Assembly (NCBI RefSeq): GCF_003850045.1 | Contig: NZ_RQJX01000013.1 | Location: 23,057 to 87,056 of the forward strand | Reading direction: 5' to 3' | Origin: Aeromicrobium camelliae | Lineage (GTDB): Bacteria; Actinomycetota; Actinomycetes; Propionibacteriales; Nocardioidaceae | DNA: 64,000 nt | Position numbers and translations under genes: made by a program | The notes under the pieces: generated by a model | Told to the model about the DNA's origin: nothing | Databases searched by the model: none | Seen by the model: the letters and a program-made list of their open reading frames with translations, nothing else | In this document: one piece after another, positions 8,980 to 16,261 of the stretch | How the letters are laid out: the number at the start of each line of letters is the position of its first letter | Position numbering within the stretch: position 1 is the stretch's first letter

Positions 8980-9804
8980 GTGCGCATCGACCTCCACACG
9001 CACTCGAACCGATCCGACGGCACCGACGACCCCGCCGACCTGGTGCGCAAGGCGCGCCAGGAGGCAGATCTCGACGTCGTCGCGTTGACCGATCACGATT
9101 CCACTGCCGGCTGGGCCGAGGCGCTCCAGGCGGCCGACGACGTGGGCGTCCGCCTCGTCCGGGGCATCGAGATCTCGACGCGTTACCGGGGCGCGAGCGT
9201 TCACCTGCTGGGCTACGAGTTCGATCCGGAGTATGCGCCGCTCGTCGACGAACTGCACCGTGTCATCGCCGGGCGCGACCACCGGCTCCCGCTCACCGTC
9301 GCCAGACTCAACGAACTCGGGTATGAGATCACGGTCGAGGACGTCCAGGCGGCGTCCGAGGGGACCGTCTCCTCGGGGCGTCCGCACATCGCCGACGCCC
9401 TCGTGACCAAGGGCTACGTGCGCAATCGCGATGAGGCGTTCGCGACGCTGCTGACCCCGGGCAAGCCCGCCTACATCGACCGGTATGCCGCCGACCTGTT
9501 CCGCGCGGTCCGGCTCGTGCAGGAGGCGGGCGGTCGCCCCGTCATCGCTCACCCTTGGGCTCGGGAAAGCCGCCGCCTGCTCGACGAGGCGACGTTCGCC
9601 GAACTCGCGGCGCTCGGACTCGCCGGTATCGAGGTCGACCACCAGGACCACGACGCCGAGGCGCGAGCCGACCTCGCCGGCATCGCCGACCGTCTCGATC
9701 TCGTGAAGACCGGATCGAGCGACTATCACGGCACGGGCAAGATCAACTTCGAGCTCGGCTGCAACACCACCGCCCCCGAGCAGTTCGAACGACTGCTGGG
9801 CTGA
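8980..9804 (+). CDS. PHP-domain metal-dependent phosphoesterase (RNase AM/YciV-like)
   Basis: 274 residues. Metal-binding PHP motifs appear in order: DLHTHSNRSDGTDDP (residues 3-17), ALTDHDSTAGW (about 36-46), RGIEIST, VIAHPWA and GSSDYHG. This set is typical of the stand-alone PHP phosphoesterases related to 3',5'-nucleoside bisphosphate phosphatase/RNase AM. GTG at 8980 is preceded by a TAGCCT -10 box and no ribosome site, so a leaderless transcript starting at the GTG is likely. The exact substrate (oligoribonucleotide 5' ends or pAp) is inferred from the family. Confidence 0.85.
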   Translation: MRIDLHTHSNRSDGTDDPADLVRKARQEADLDVVALTDHDSTAGWAEALQAADDVGVRLVRGIEISTRYRGASVHLLGYEFDPEYAPLVDELHRVIAGRDHRLPLTVARLNELGYEITVEDVQAASEGTVSSGRPHIADALVTKGYVRNRDEAFATLLTPGKPAYIDRYAADLFRAVRLVQEAGGRPVIAHPWARESRRLLDEATFAELAALGLAGIEVDHQDHDAEARADLAGIADRLDLVKTGSSDYHGTGKINFELGCNTTAPEQFERLLG

Positions 9805-9814
9805 GTCGACCTTC

Positions 9815-9864
9815 TTGAGCACTCGCTCAAACTCGTGTAGCTTGTGTTTTGAGTGAGTGCTCAA
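9815..9864 (+). promoter_or_regulatory. Promoter with two TetR-type operators
   Basis: Two 16-bp palindromes, TTGAGCACTCGCTCAA (9815-9830) and TTGAGTGAGTGCTCAA (9849-9864), share the half site TTGAG and lie 34 bp apart. A -35 TTGAGC (9815-9820), 17-bp spacer and -10 TAGCTT (9838-9843) sit between and within them. The TetR gene two reading frames downstream is the obvious candidate ligand-controlled repressor. Confidence 0.75.
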
Positions 9865-9882
9865 GAGAGGGGTCCATCGGCC

Positions 9883-11016
9883 ATGAGGCGCGCACGACGA
9901 GGGATCTACGTCGAGACGGTGATCGACGCGCCGCTCGAGCGGGTATGGGCCTTGACGCAGGATCCCGCGCAGCATGCGCGGTGGGACCTGCGGTTCGGGC
10001 GGATCGAACCCCAGGCGAGTGAGGAGGGCGTGCGACGGTTCACGTACTCCACGTTCGGCGTGTCCGGCACCGGCGTCCACGTGGGGGACCGGCGGCGCGA
10101 GACCGGCGGCGCGACGTCCTCGTTGCGGTTCGCCTCCCCGCACGTGCTCTCGCCGATCGCCGAGGGCGCCGGGTACTGGCGTTACGAACCGGAGAAAGGT
10201 GCACTCCGCTTCCTGACCGGATACGACTACCGGGCGCGCTACCGACGCATCGACGTGCTGTTCCGGCCGCTCATGGGGTGGGCGACGGCATGGCCCTTCG
10301 ACCGCCTGAGGCTGTGGGCCGAGCGCGACCAGGCGCCCGCGCGGTCGCTCGCGTTCGCTCTCGGCGACGTGGCCGCCCGACCTGGCGACGCTGGAGAAGG
10401 CATGACGAGCATCTTCGCCCAGGCGCTGGGCATGGACTTCGGGCGGCTTCATCCCGCGCTGCAGTCTCGATTCGGGCTCAAGCCGGGAGAACTCTGCGTG
10501 GGCCGCGGCGAGATGCGCGAGGTGTGGCGCGGGCCCCGCCTACATGGAGCCGTTCTTGCGGCTCGGCACACTGCGCAACATCCTGTTTCCCGAGACCGGC
10601 CGCCACGTCCCCTTCACCATCGAGAACCACGCGTACGTCGACGGTCTCGGGCGCGAGACGGTCTCCTTCGTGCGCACCTTCGAATTCGGCGGCGGCCATC
10701 GGCGGCGTTTCGATGCCACGATGATCCACGTGCCGGGTGTCGGCGTGGTGGACTTCCTCGGGACGCATCAGCACCTCGCCGTCGCGCTGGACGTGCACGT
10801 GGTCGACGGCGCCCTCGACATTCGCAGCACCACCTTCGCGAACGCTACGACGACGCAGCGCAGGAGTACGCCATCGACGTCCGCGTGGAGCACCCTCGCT
10901 TCGGTCCCGTTTTCGGTTACGACGGCCGGTTCGTCTGCGAGTTCGCCGAGCGCCCCGCCTCGCCGGTGGTGATGCCGTACTCGGAGCGACCGGCCCCCGT
11001 AGGGTGGGCGGGGTGA
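9883..11016 (+). pseudogene. SRPBCC-DUF4166 protein with two compensating frameshifts
   Basis: From ATG 9883 (GAGAGGGG box 10 bases upstream) the first frame gives an SRPBCC/polyketide-cyclase-like domain starting RGIYVETVIDAPLERVWAL, then the beginning of DUF4166 (GMDFGRLHPALQSRFG, ending EVWRGP). The homologous protein continues in the +1 frame at the CCCC run 10534-10537 (AYMEPFLRLGTLRNILFPET to ALDIRSTTF). It returns to the original frame near 10846-10850 (ERYDDAAQEYAIDV to VGWAG). One extra C and one missing base therefore restore an intact protein of about 377 residues. Either these are sequencing errors or the gene is inactive. It overlaps the TetR start by one base and has that regulator's operators upstream. 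DUF4166 function is unknown. Confidence 0.7.
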
Positions 11017-11636
11017 TGACCGCCAAGTCAGAGGACACCAAGCGACGGCTCGTGCAGGCGGCGATCGACACGATCAGCTCGGAGGGCATCGCCAAGGTGT
11101 CGGCGCGGAGCATCGCCGAGCGTGCCGGGCTCGCGCAGGGCCTGGTCTTCTACCACTTCGGGACCGTCACCGACCTCATCGGTCAGGCCTGCTTGGAGGC
11201 CACGCGAGCACGGATCGACCGTTACGCCGAGCGCTTCGACGCCGTGGACAGCCTCACCGAGCTGGTCGACCTCGCCGACCGATTGCACCGGGAGGAGCGG
11301 GCGGCCGGCACCGTGGCGGTGCTCGGGCAGATCCTGGCTGCGGCGCAAGTCGATCCGGCGCTGGCCGCCGCTGCCGGGGAGGCGCTTTCACTGTGGACTG
11401 AGCGGGTCGGCGACGTGCTGCGGCGCGTCCTCGTCGGCTCGCCATTCGAGCAGGTCATCGCGCCCGATGCGCTGGCCGAACTCGTCTCGGCGGCGTTCGT
11501 CGGCATCGAACTCACCGAGCCGACGCGTGGCGACGACGACCTGGATCGCGCCCTCGGCTCCATCCGCCGGCTCACCAGCACGGTCGACGATCTGGGACCC
11601 GTGGCTCGGCGTGCGTTGAGATCCGCGCTCGGGTGA
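11016..11636 (+). CDS. TetR-family transcriptional regulator
   Basis: 206 residues. The N-terminal helix-turn-helix is clear: RRLVQAAIDTISSEGIAKVS, then SIAERAGLAQGLVFYHFG, ending at FYHFGTVTDLIGQA. The C-terminal ligand domain is unremarkable. ATG overlaps the DUF4166 stop (TGATG). It most likely represses its own operon through the paired TTGAG palindromes at 9815-9864. The ligand is unknown; the operator style is shared by TetR proteins sensing acyl-CoA or hydrophobic ligands, but that is inference. Confidence 0.85.
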   Translation: MTAKSEDTKRRLVQAAIDTISSEGIAKVSARSIAERAGLAQGLVFYHFGTVTDLIGQACLEATRARIDRYAERFDAVDSLTELVDLADRLHREERAAGTVAVLGQILAAAQVDPALAAAAGEALSLWTERVGDVLRRVLVGSPFEQVIAPDALAELVSAAFVGIELTEPTRGDDDLDRALGSIRRLTSTVDDLGPVARRALRSALG

Positions 11637-11694
11637 CTTTCCGATCCGGCTTGCCACCGTGGAAAGTCGGCGTTACGCTTTCCATCATGGAAAG
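11635..11694 (+). promoter_or_regulatory. Operator array of GGAAAG/CTTTCC boxes over a leaderless start
   Basis: GACTTTCC (11635-11642) and GGAAAGTC (11661-11668) form one inverted repeat. CTTTCCATCATGGAAAG (11678-11694) is a perfect 17-bp palindrome with an unpaired centre. The start codon ATG (11687) is inside the second palindrome, and a TTACGCT -10-like box precedes it. Probable binding sites for the winged-helix protein encoded two genes on. Confidence 0.65.
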
Positions 11695-12136
11695 TCGAGA
11701 TGAGTTCGACCGCGATGCGGCGCGCGAGGCACTGGCCTCCATCGACAAGGCCCGCGGCGACGTCGCCGACCGTGCCCGCGCCCCCCGGGGGTTCTACACC
11801 TATCTCTCCCTCGGAGCTGCGCTGCTGATGATCTCGTTCGCGCTGGACACCTGGTGGCGTCTGCCCTTCGTGCTGGTCGGCGCCGTCGTCGTGTTCAGCT
11901 CCATCGGGTGGTACCGCAACAGCACGGGGGTCTGGGACTTCGGCAATCCCTTCGTGCGCGATGCCTGGCGGTACTGGCTGATGATCGTGCCGTTCGTGGC
12001 CGGTCTGGTGGCGACGGCTGTCACCCGGAACGTCGCTCTCAGCGTCGCGCTGGGCGCAATGATCGTTCTGCTCTGGACCATCGTGGGCCCGCAATGGGAC
12101 CGCGACTACCGGCAGGCGCTGCAGGAGCCGCGATGA
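11687..12136 (+). CDS. Small four-helix integral membrane protein
   Basis: 149 residues with a charged N-terminus (MESRDEFDRDAAREALASI) followed by four hydrophobic helices, among them FYTYLSLGAALLMISFAL, LPFVLVGAVVVFSSIGWY, YWLMIVPFVAGLVATAV and ALSVALGAMIVLLWTIV. The cytoplasmic N-terminus and overall plan resemble unnamed actinobacterial membrane proteins that are paired with a small winged-helix regulator. The next gene overlaps by 4 bases (ATGA), confirming the pairing. I do not recognise a functional family. Start at 11687 is set by the -10 box and operator; upstream in-frame codons would extend into the TetR stop. Confidence 0.7.
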   Translation: MESRDEFDRDAAREALASIDKARGDVADRARAPRGFYTYLSLGAALLMISFALDTWWRLPFVLVGAVVVFSSIGWYRNSTGVWDFGNPFVRDAWRYWLMIVPFVAGLVATAVTRNVALSVALGAMIVLLWTIVGPQWDRDYRQALQEPR

Positions 12137-12429
12137 CGGTCGGCGTGGAAGGATTCGACACGGTCATCCATGCGCCGCATCGCCTGCAGATCTGCGCGGT
12201 GCTGGACACCGTCGACCAGGTCGAGTTCGCGGTGCTGCGTGAGACGCTCGGCGTCAGCGAATCGGTGCTGAGTAAGCAGGTGAAGGCCCTCGAGGAGGCC
12301 GGCTACGTGACGATCTCGAAGGGCACCAGGGACAAACGGGTCCGCACCTGGGCCTCCTTCACGAGCGCGGGCGCCAAGGCTTACCGCGCCCACGTCGCCG
12401 CGCTGCGCCGCATCGTCGGCGCCGACTGA
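12133..12429 (+). CDS. Winged-helix (HTH_34/MarR-like) transcriptional regulator
   Basis: 98 residues, essentially one winged-helix domain: HAPHRLQICAVLDTVDQVEF, recognition helix SESVLSKQVKALEEAGYV, and the wing SKGTRDKRVRTWASFT. This is the single-domain 'transcriptional regulator' family related to MarR/ArsR (PF13601-like). It is translationally coupled to the membrane protein upstream, and probably autoregulates through the CTTTCC palindromes at 11635-11694. Confidence 0.85.
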   Translation: MTVGVEGFDTVIHAPHRLQICAVLDTVDQVEFAVLRETLGVSESVLSKQVKALEEAGYVTISKGTRDKRVRTWASFTSAGAKAYRAHVAALRRIVGAD

Positions 12430-12434
12430 TGCGG

Positions 12435-13265
12435 TCAGCTCTCCAGGAATGGCAGCCAGGCCTCGACGAGTTCCTCGGGGGCCTCGACCGCGGGGGAGTG
12501 TGCCGCTGACGGCAGCACGACGACCTCGGTGCCGAGTCGCTCGGCGAGATCGTCCTGCGCCTCGAAGGGCCAGGCATCGTCGGTCGCGCCCCGTGCCACC
12601 CAGCAGCGCACGCCGGTCGCGGCGACCTCGTCGACGAGGTCCGGAGCATCGATGAGGTGCTGCGTGATGGCCTTCAGCGCGGCGGGAACTCCCGACGTGA
12701 AGCGCTTGGCCAAGAACGCGGTGATCTGAGCCGGGCGCTTGACGCCCTTCTCACGCAATTGGTGAATCTGCAGCAAAGGCACCTGACCGATCGCGGCCAC
12801 GACGTGCTTGAGGGGCCGGGTCGGGGAGTCGCCGAGCGCTCCCGGGCCCGTGCACAGCAGGCTCAAGGAGAGTAGGCGCTCGGGAGCGGCGAGGGCGACT
12901 CGCTGGGCGACGAGCCCGCCGAACGAATGACCGAGCAGATGGAAGCGGTCGTCCTCGAACGCTTCGGTGGCCAGCGCCAGGGCGTCTTCGGCGAACGCCT
13001 CCAAGGAGTAGTCGTCGTCGAGCGCTCCGGGAGTCTCGAACTGGCCTCGCTGGTCGTACGCCACCACGTCGAAGCCCTGCACGGCCAGCAGGGGGAGGAC
13101 CGGTGTGAAGTCCTCCTTGCTGCCGGTCCAGCCGTGGACGAGGAGGATCGAGCCGCGGCGAGGCCCTTTCGCGCGGGCCACGTGCACGGCGTGATCGCAG
13201 CGCGGCGTGACGATGCGCGTGACCTCGACCCCGTCGGGGATCTGGAGGGTCTTCGGGACGCTCAT
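12435..13265 (-). CDS. Alpha/beta hydrolase (serine nucleophile)
   Basis: 276 residues from ATG 13265, which shares its A with the TGA of the upstream SDR gene (TGATG). Oxyanion motif LVHGWTGSKED (about residue 42), nucleophile elbow LLGHSFGGL (about 115-122), acid near GATDDAWPF and histidine in PSAAHSPAVEAPEEL complete a catalytic triad. Close in style to actinobacterial LipV-like and peroxidase-like hydrolases. The frame stays open far upstream but that is only the antisense of other genes. Substrate unknown; the coupled SDR suggests a shared lipid or small-molecule pathway. Confidence 0.85.
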   Translation of the reverse strand: MSVPKTLQIPDGVEVTRIVTPRCDHAVHVARAKGPRRGSILLVHGWTGSKEDFTPVLPLLAVQGFDVVAYDQRGQFETPGALDDDYSLEAFAEDALALATEAFEDDRFHLLGHSFGGLVAQRVALAAPERLLSLSLLCTGPGALGDSPTRPLKHVVAAIGQVPLLQIHQLREKGVKRPAQITAFLAKRFTSGVPAALKAITQHLIDAPDLVDEVAATGVRCWVARGATDDAWPFEAQDDLAERLGTEVVVLPSAAHSPAVEAPEELVEAWLPFLES

Positions 13266-14023
13266 CAGCGGCCCCGCTTCGCGACGTTGGCGACGAGCCG
13301 AATCGGCAGGTGACGGGCCAGCGTGGCGAGGACCTTGTAGCGCAGCGACGGGATCGACAACGGTTTGCCCTTGCGGAGGTCCTTCAGGGAGGCCTTCGCG
13401 ACCTTGTCGGACGTGAGCCACATCCAGCGCGGGATGTCGGAGATGTCGGCGTCCATGCGCTGGTGGAATTCGGTGCGGGTGAAGCCGGGGCAGAGCGCCT
13501 GCACCGCGATGCCCGCCTCGGCGTACTGCAGGTGCGCCCACTGCGAGAGGTTGACCAGCCACGACTTGTGCGCGGAGTACGCCCCGCGCGGCGTGAAGGC
13601 CGCGACACTCGCGACGTTGATGATCGCGCCGCGGCCCCGTCCGGACATGGCCTTGAGCGCGGCGTCCATCAGATGCATGGGGGCGCGCACCAGGAGGTCC
13701 AGTTGACGGTCTTCGTCGGCGATATCGGTGGTGCCGAACCATCCGGCGATCGACGCGCCCGCGTTGTTGACGAGGAGATCGACCGGCCGCGCGTTGTCGG
13801 TGATGCGGTTGGCGACCCGGGCGAGGTCGCTGTCGTCGGTCAGGTCGGCGCGCAGGACCTCGGCGTCGACGCCGTGCTCCGCGCGCAACCGCTGAGCAAG
13901 CTGCTCCAGTCGCTGCTCGTCGCGGGCCACCAGCACGAGGTCCGTGCCCTGCGCCGCGAGCAGGCGTGCGAACGAGTTCCCGATGCCGGCGGTGGGGCCG
14001 GTGACCAGTGCGCGAGCCGTCAT
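13265..14023 (-). CDS. Short-chain dehydrogenase/reductase
   Basis: 252 residues from ATG 14023; a longer frame reaches 14131 but lacks a Rossmann start. TGPTAGIGNSFARLL (residues 7-21) is the TGxxxGIG cofactor motif, NNAGAS the structural NNAG, and catalytic Ser...YSAHK (YxxxK) with INVASVAAF are present. LCPGFTRTEF is the PG motif. A classical SDR, NADPH preference suggested by ARDEQRLEQL. Upstream of and coupled to the alpha/beta hydrolase, diverging from the ParA-like gene. Confidence 0.88.
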   Translation of the reverse strand: MTARALVTGPTAGIGNSFARLLAAQGTDLVLVARDEQRLEQLAQRLRAEHGVDAEVLRADLTDDSDLARVANRITDNARPVDLLVNNAGASIAGWFGTTDIADEDRQLDLLVRAPMHLMDAALKAMSGRGRGAIINVASVAAFTPRGAYSAHKSWLVNLSQWAHLQYAEAGIAVQALCPGFTRTEFHQRMDADISDIPRWMWLTSDKVAKASLKDLRKGKPLSIPSLRYKVLATLARHLPIRLVANVAKRGR

Positions 14024-14105
14024 GACGACAGCATGCCAGCCGACGCGCCGGCCGGCGCACACGGATCGGTCTCGTCCGACCACGCACGGTGGCACAATGG
14101 GCCGC

Positions 14106-14864
14106 GTGACCACGACGATCGCGTTCGCCAATCAGAAGGGCGGCGTGGCGAAGACCACGAGCGTCGCCTCTCTCGGCGCCGCACTCGTCGAGTTGGGACA
14201 TCGCGTCCTCGTCGTCGACCTCGACCCGCAGGGGAGCCTCACGTTCTCGCTCGGCATCGATCCCGAAGAGCTCGAGCTCACCGTGGGCGAGGTCCTGCTG
14301 GGCAAGATCCCGGCGCTGGACGCGATCCTCGAGACCGACGACGGTCTCGACCTGCTGCCGGCCAACATCGCGCTCACCCAGGCCGAGGAGCAGCTGATCA
14401 CCCGCACCGGCCGCGAGCAGCGGCTGCGCGTCGCGCTGGCCAAGGTCGCACAGCACTATGACTGGATCCTCCTGGATTGTCCCCCTGCGCTGGGTGTGCT
14501 CACCGTCGGCGCTTTGTCGGCCGCCGACCAGGTGATCATCCCGCTGCAGGCCGAGACCCTCTCGCACCGCGGGGTCGGCCAATTGCTCGACACGATCTAC
14601 GACGTCCGCCAGTTCGTGAACGGCAACCTCGAGGTGCGCGGCGTTCTCGCGACGATGTACGACGGCCGCACCAGGCACGCGCAGAACGTGCTCGCCGCGA
14701 TCAGCGCTACCTACGGGCTGGAAGTGCTCGAACCGCCGATTCCCAAGTCGATCCGGTTCGCCGAGGCCCCGGCCATCGGCCGTTCCATTCTCGGCACCGC
14801 GGCGCAGCACAAGGGTGCGGAGGCCTATCGCGTGCTGGCCAAGGTGGTGGCATCAGGTGGCTAA
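14106..14864 (+). CDS. ParA/Soj-family ATPase
   Basis: 252 residues from GTG 14106; ATG 14097 in the same frame is the alternative. A CACAAT -10-like box ends 6 bases before the GTG, which favours a leaderless start there. Deviant Walker A NQKGGVAKTT (residues 8-17), LVVDLDPQGS, and switch DWILLDCPPALG identify a chromosome/cell-position type ParA. No ParB neighbour is seen. In mycobacteria the same position holds Rv3213c, a Soj/ParA-like protein. The following L,D-transpeptidase-like gene overlaps its 3' end by 8 bases, a pairing worth noting for a positioning ATPase. Confidence 0.88.
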   Translation: MTTTIAFANQKGGVAKTTSVASLGAALVELGHRVLVVDLDPQGSLTFSLGIDPEELELTVGEVLLGKIPALDAILETDDGLDLLPANIALTQAEEQLITRTGREQRLRVALAKVAQHYDWILLDCPPALGVLTVGALSAADQVIIPLQAETLSHRGVGQLLDTIYDVRQFVNGNLEVRGVLATMYDGRTRHAQNVLAAISATYGLEVLEPPIPKSIRFAEAPAIGRSILGTAAQHKGAEAYRVLAKVVASGG

Positions 14865-15498
14865 ACACCGCCGGCCGCCGCGCACGCATCAGGTGCGCGG
14901 CACCTTGCTTCTCGGCTCGGGCGCGACGTCACTCGCCGTCGGGTTGACCGCCGTCTTCTCGCCGTCCCTGTCGGTCGCCTCCGACGATCAGGCGGTGACT
15001 CCGACGATCGTGACCGCATCGCTACCCACGGTCGAAGCGCCGATCGTGGAGCAGGCGCGGGAGGAGCCCGAACCCCAGGCGCCCGCCGTCCCGCCTCCGC
15101 CGCCGGAATCGGGGGAGGGGCGCCGCGTGGTGTTCGACCAGGGCGACCAGCGGGTGTGGCTCATCGAGGCCGACGGCACCGTGACCGCCACCTATCTGGT
15201 TTCGGGAAGCCGTTTCGACAATCTCGACCCCGGCTCCTACGCCGTGCGGGCGCGATACCGCCACGCGACCAGCTTCGACAACTCTGGAACGATGGAGTAC
15301 TTCGTCGAGTTCACGACCGGATGGAGCGAGCCGATCGGCTTCCACTCGATCCCGGTCGACAACGCGGGCAACCTCGAACAGTCGGTCGACGAGCTCGGCC
15401 GGCCGCTCTCCGCCGGCTGCATCCGCCAGAAGCCCGAGGACGCCGCGTTCCTGTGGGACTGGGCTCCCCTCGGCACGCCGGTCGTGGTCACCGCCTGA
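14857..15498 (+). CDS. L,D-transpeptidase (YkuD)-like exported protein
   Basis: 213 residues from GTG 14857. An N-terminal membrane segment (GTLLLGSGATSLAVGLTAVF) leads to a Pro/Glu-rich linker, then a YkuD domain: VWLIEADGTVTATYLVSGS, histidine in GFHSIPVDNAGN and the active-site block SAGCIRQ, where Cys is the acyl nucleophile. L,D-transpeptidases crosslink peptidoglycan 3-3 stems or anchor proteins. The domain is short and lacks the usual LysM or Ig-like partner. It overlaps ParA, so both are made from one transcript. It ends one base before the convergent VIT1 gene's stop. Confidence 0.85.
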   Translation: MAKHRRPPRTHQVRGTLLLGSGATSLAVGLTAVFSPSLSVASDDQAVTPTIVTASLPTVEAPIVEQAREEPEPQAPAVPPPPPESGEGRRVVFDQGDQRVWLIEADGTVTATYLVSGSRFDNLDPGSYAVRARYRHATSFDNSGTMEYFVEFTTGWSEPIGFHSIPVDNAGNLEQSVDELGRPLSAGCIRQKPEDAAFLWDWAPLGTPVVVTA

Positions 15499-15499
15499 G

Positions 15500-16225
15500 T
15501 CAGACGACGCCGGCGGTTCCCAGCAGGCCGCCCACGACGTACGTCGCGGCCAATGCGAGGAATCCGCCGACCACCAGACGGGCGGCGGCGCGAGCTCGCG
15601 AACTGCCGCCCAGCGTGGCGCTCGCGACGCCCGTGATCGCGAGGGCCGCCAGGACCGCGATGAAGGTCGCCGGGATTCGCCAGTACGCCGGCGGGAGTGT
15701 GACCGCCAGCATCGGCAGGATCGCGCCGAGTGTGAACGCGACCGCCGAGGACACGGCGGCGTGCCAGGGGTTGATGAGGTCGTCGCGGTCGATCCCCAGT
15801 TCGACCGCCAGATGGGCTTCGAGGGGGTCGTGCTCGGTCAGCTCCGCGGCCACCTGCCGGGCGGTGACCGGCGATAGGCCCCGCATGACGAGCAGCTGAG
15901 TCAGCTCCTCGAGTTCCTGGGCGGGGAACGCCTCGAGTTCGCCACGTTCCTTGTCGATGAGAGCACGCTCGGTGTCGCGTTGGCTGCTCACCGAGACGTA
16001 CTCGCCGAGTGCCATGGAGATGGCGCCGCCGACGAGCGCGGCGATTCCTGCGGTGAGGATCGCCGACGTCGTGTCGGTCGCGCTGGCCACGCCCACGACG
16101 ACGGCCGCCACCGAGACGATGCCGTCGTTGGCGCCGAGGACGCCCGCACGCAACCAGTTCAGTCGCTGGGCGAGCCCTCGACCGTGCGCCTCGCCCTCAT
16201 GGGGAGGAGGTGTCGCCTCTGCCAT
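15500..16225 (-). CDS. VIT1/CCC1-family iron/manganese transporter
   Basis: 241 residues. LRAGVLGANDGIVSVAAVVVG is the family signature helix, followed by GGAISMALGEYVSVSSQRDTE, which carries the conserved membrane-embedded acidic and metal-binding positions, a charged cytoplasmic metal-binding segment (DKERGELEAFPAQELEELTQL) and three more helices ending LGTAGVV. These proteins move Fe2+ or Mn2+ out of the cytosol in exchange for protons. Metal choice cannot be read from sequence. Confidence 0.88.
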   Translation of the reverse strand: MAEATPPPHEGEAHGRGLAQRLNWLRAGVLGANDGIVSVAAVVVGVASATDTTSAILTAGIAALVGGAISMALGEYVSVSSQRDTERALIDKERGELEAFPAQELEELTQLLVMRGLSPVTARQVAAELTEHDPLEAHLAVELGIDRDDLINPWHAAVSSAVAFTLGAILPMLAVTLPPAYWRIPATFIAVLAALAITGVASATLGGSSRARAAARLVVGGFLALAATYVVGGLLGTAGVV

Positions 16226-16261
16226 GCGAGCACTGTACGTCGCTCGCGGCCGAGGACGGGA

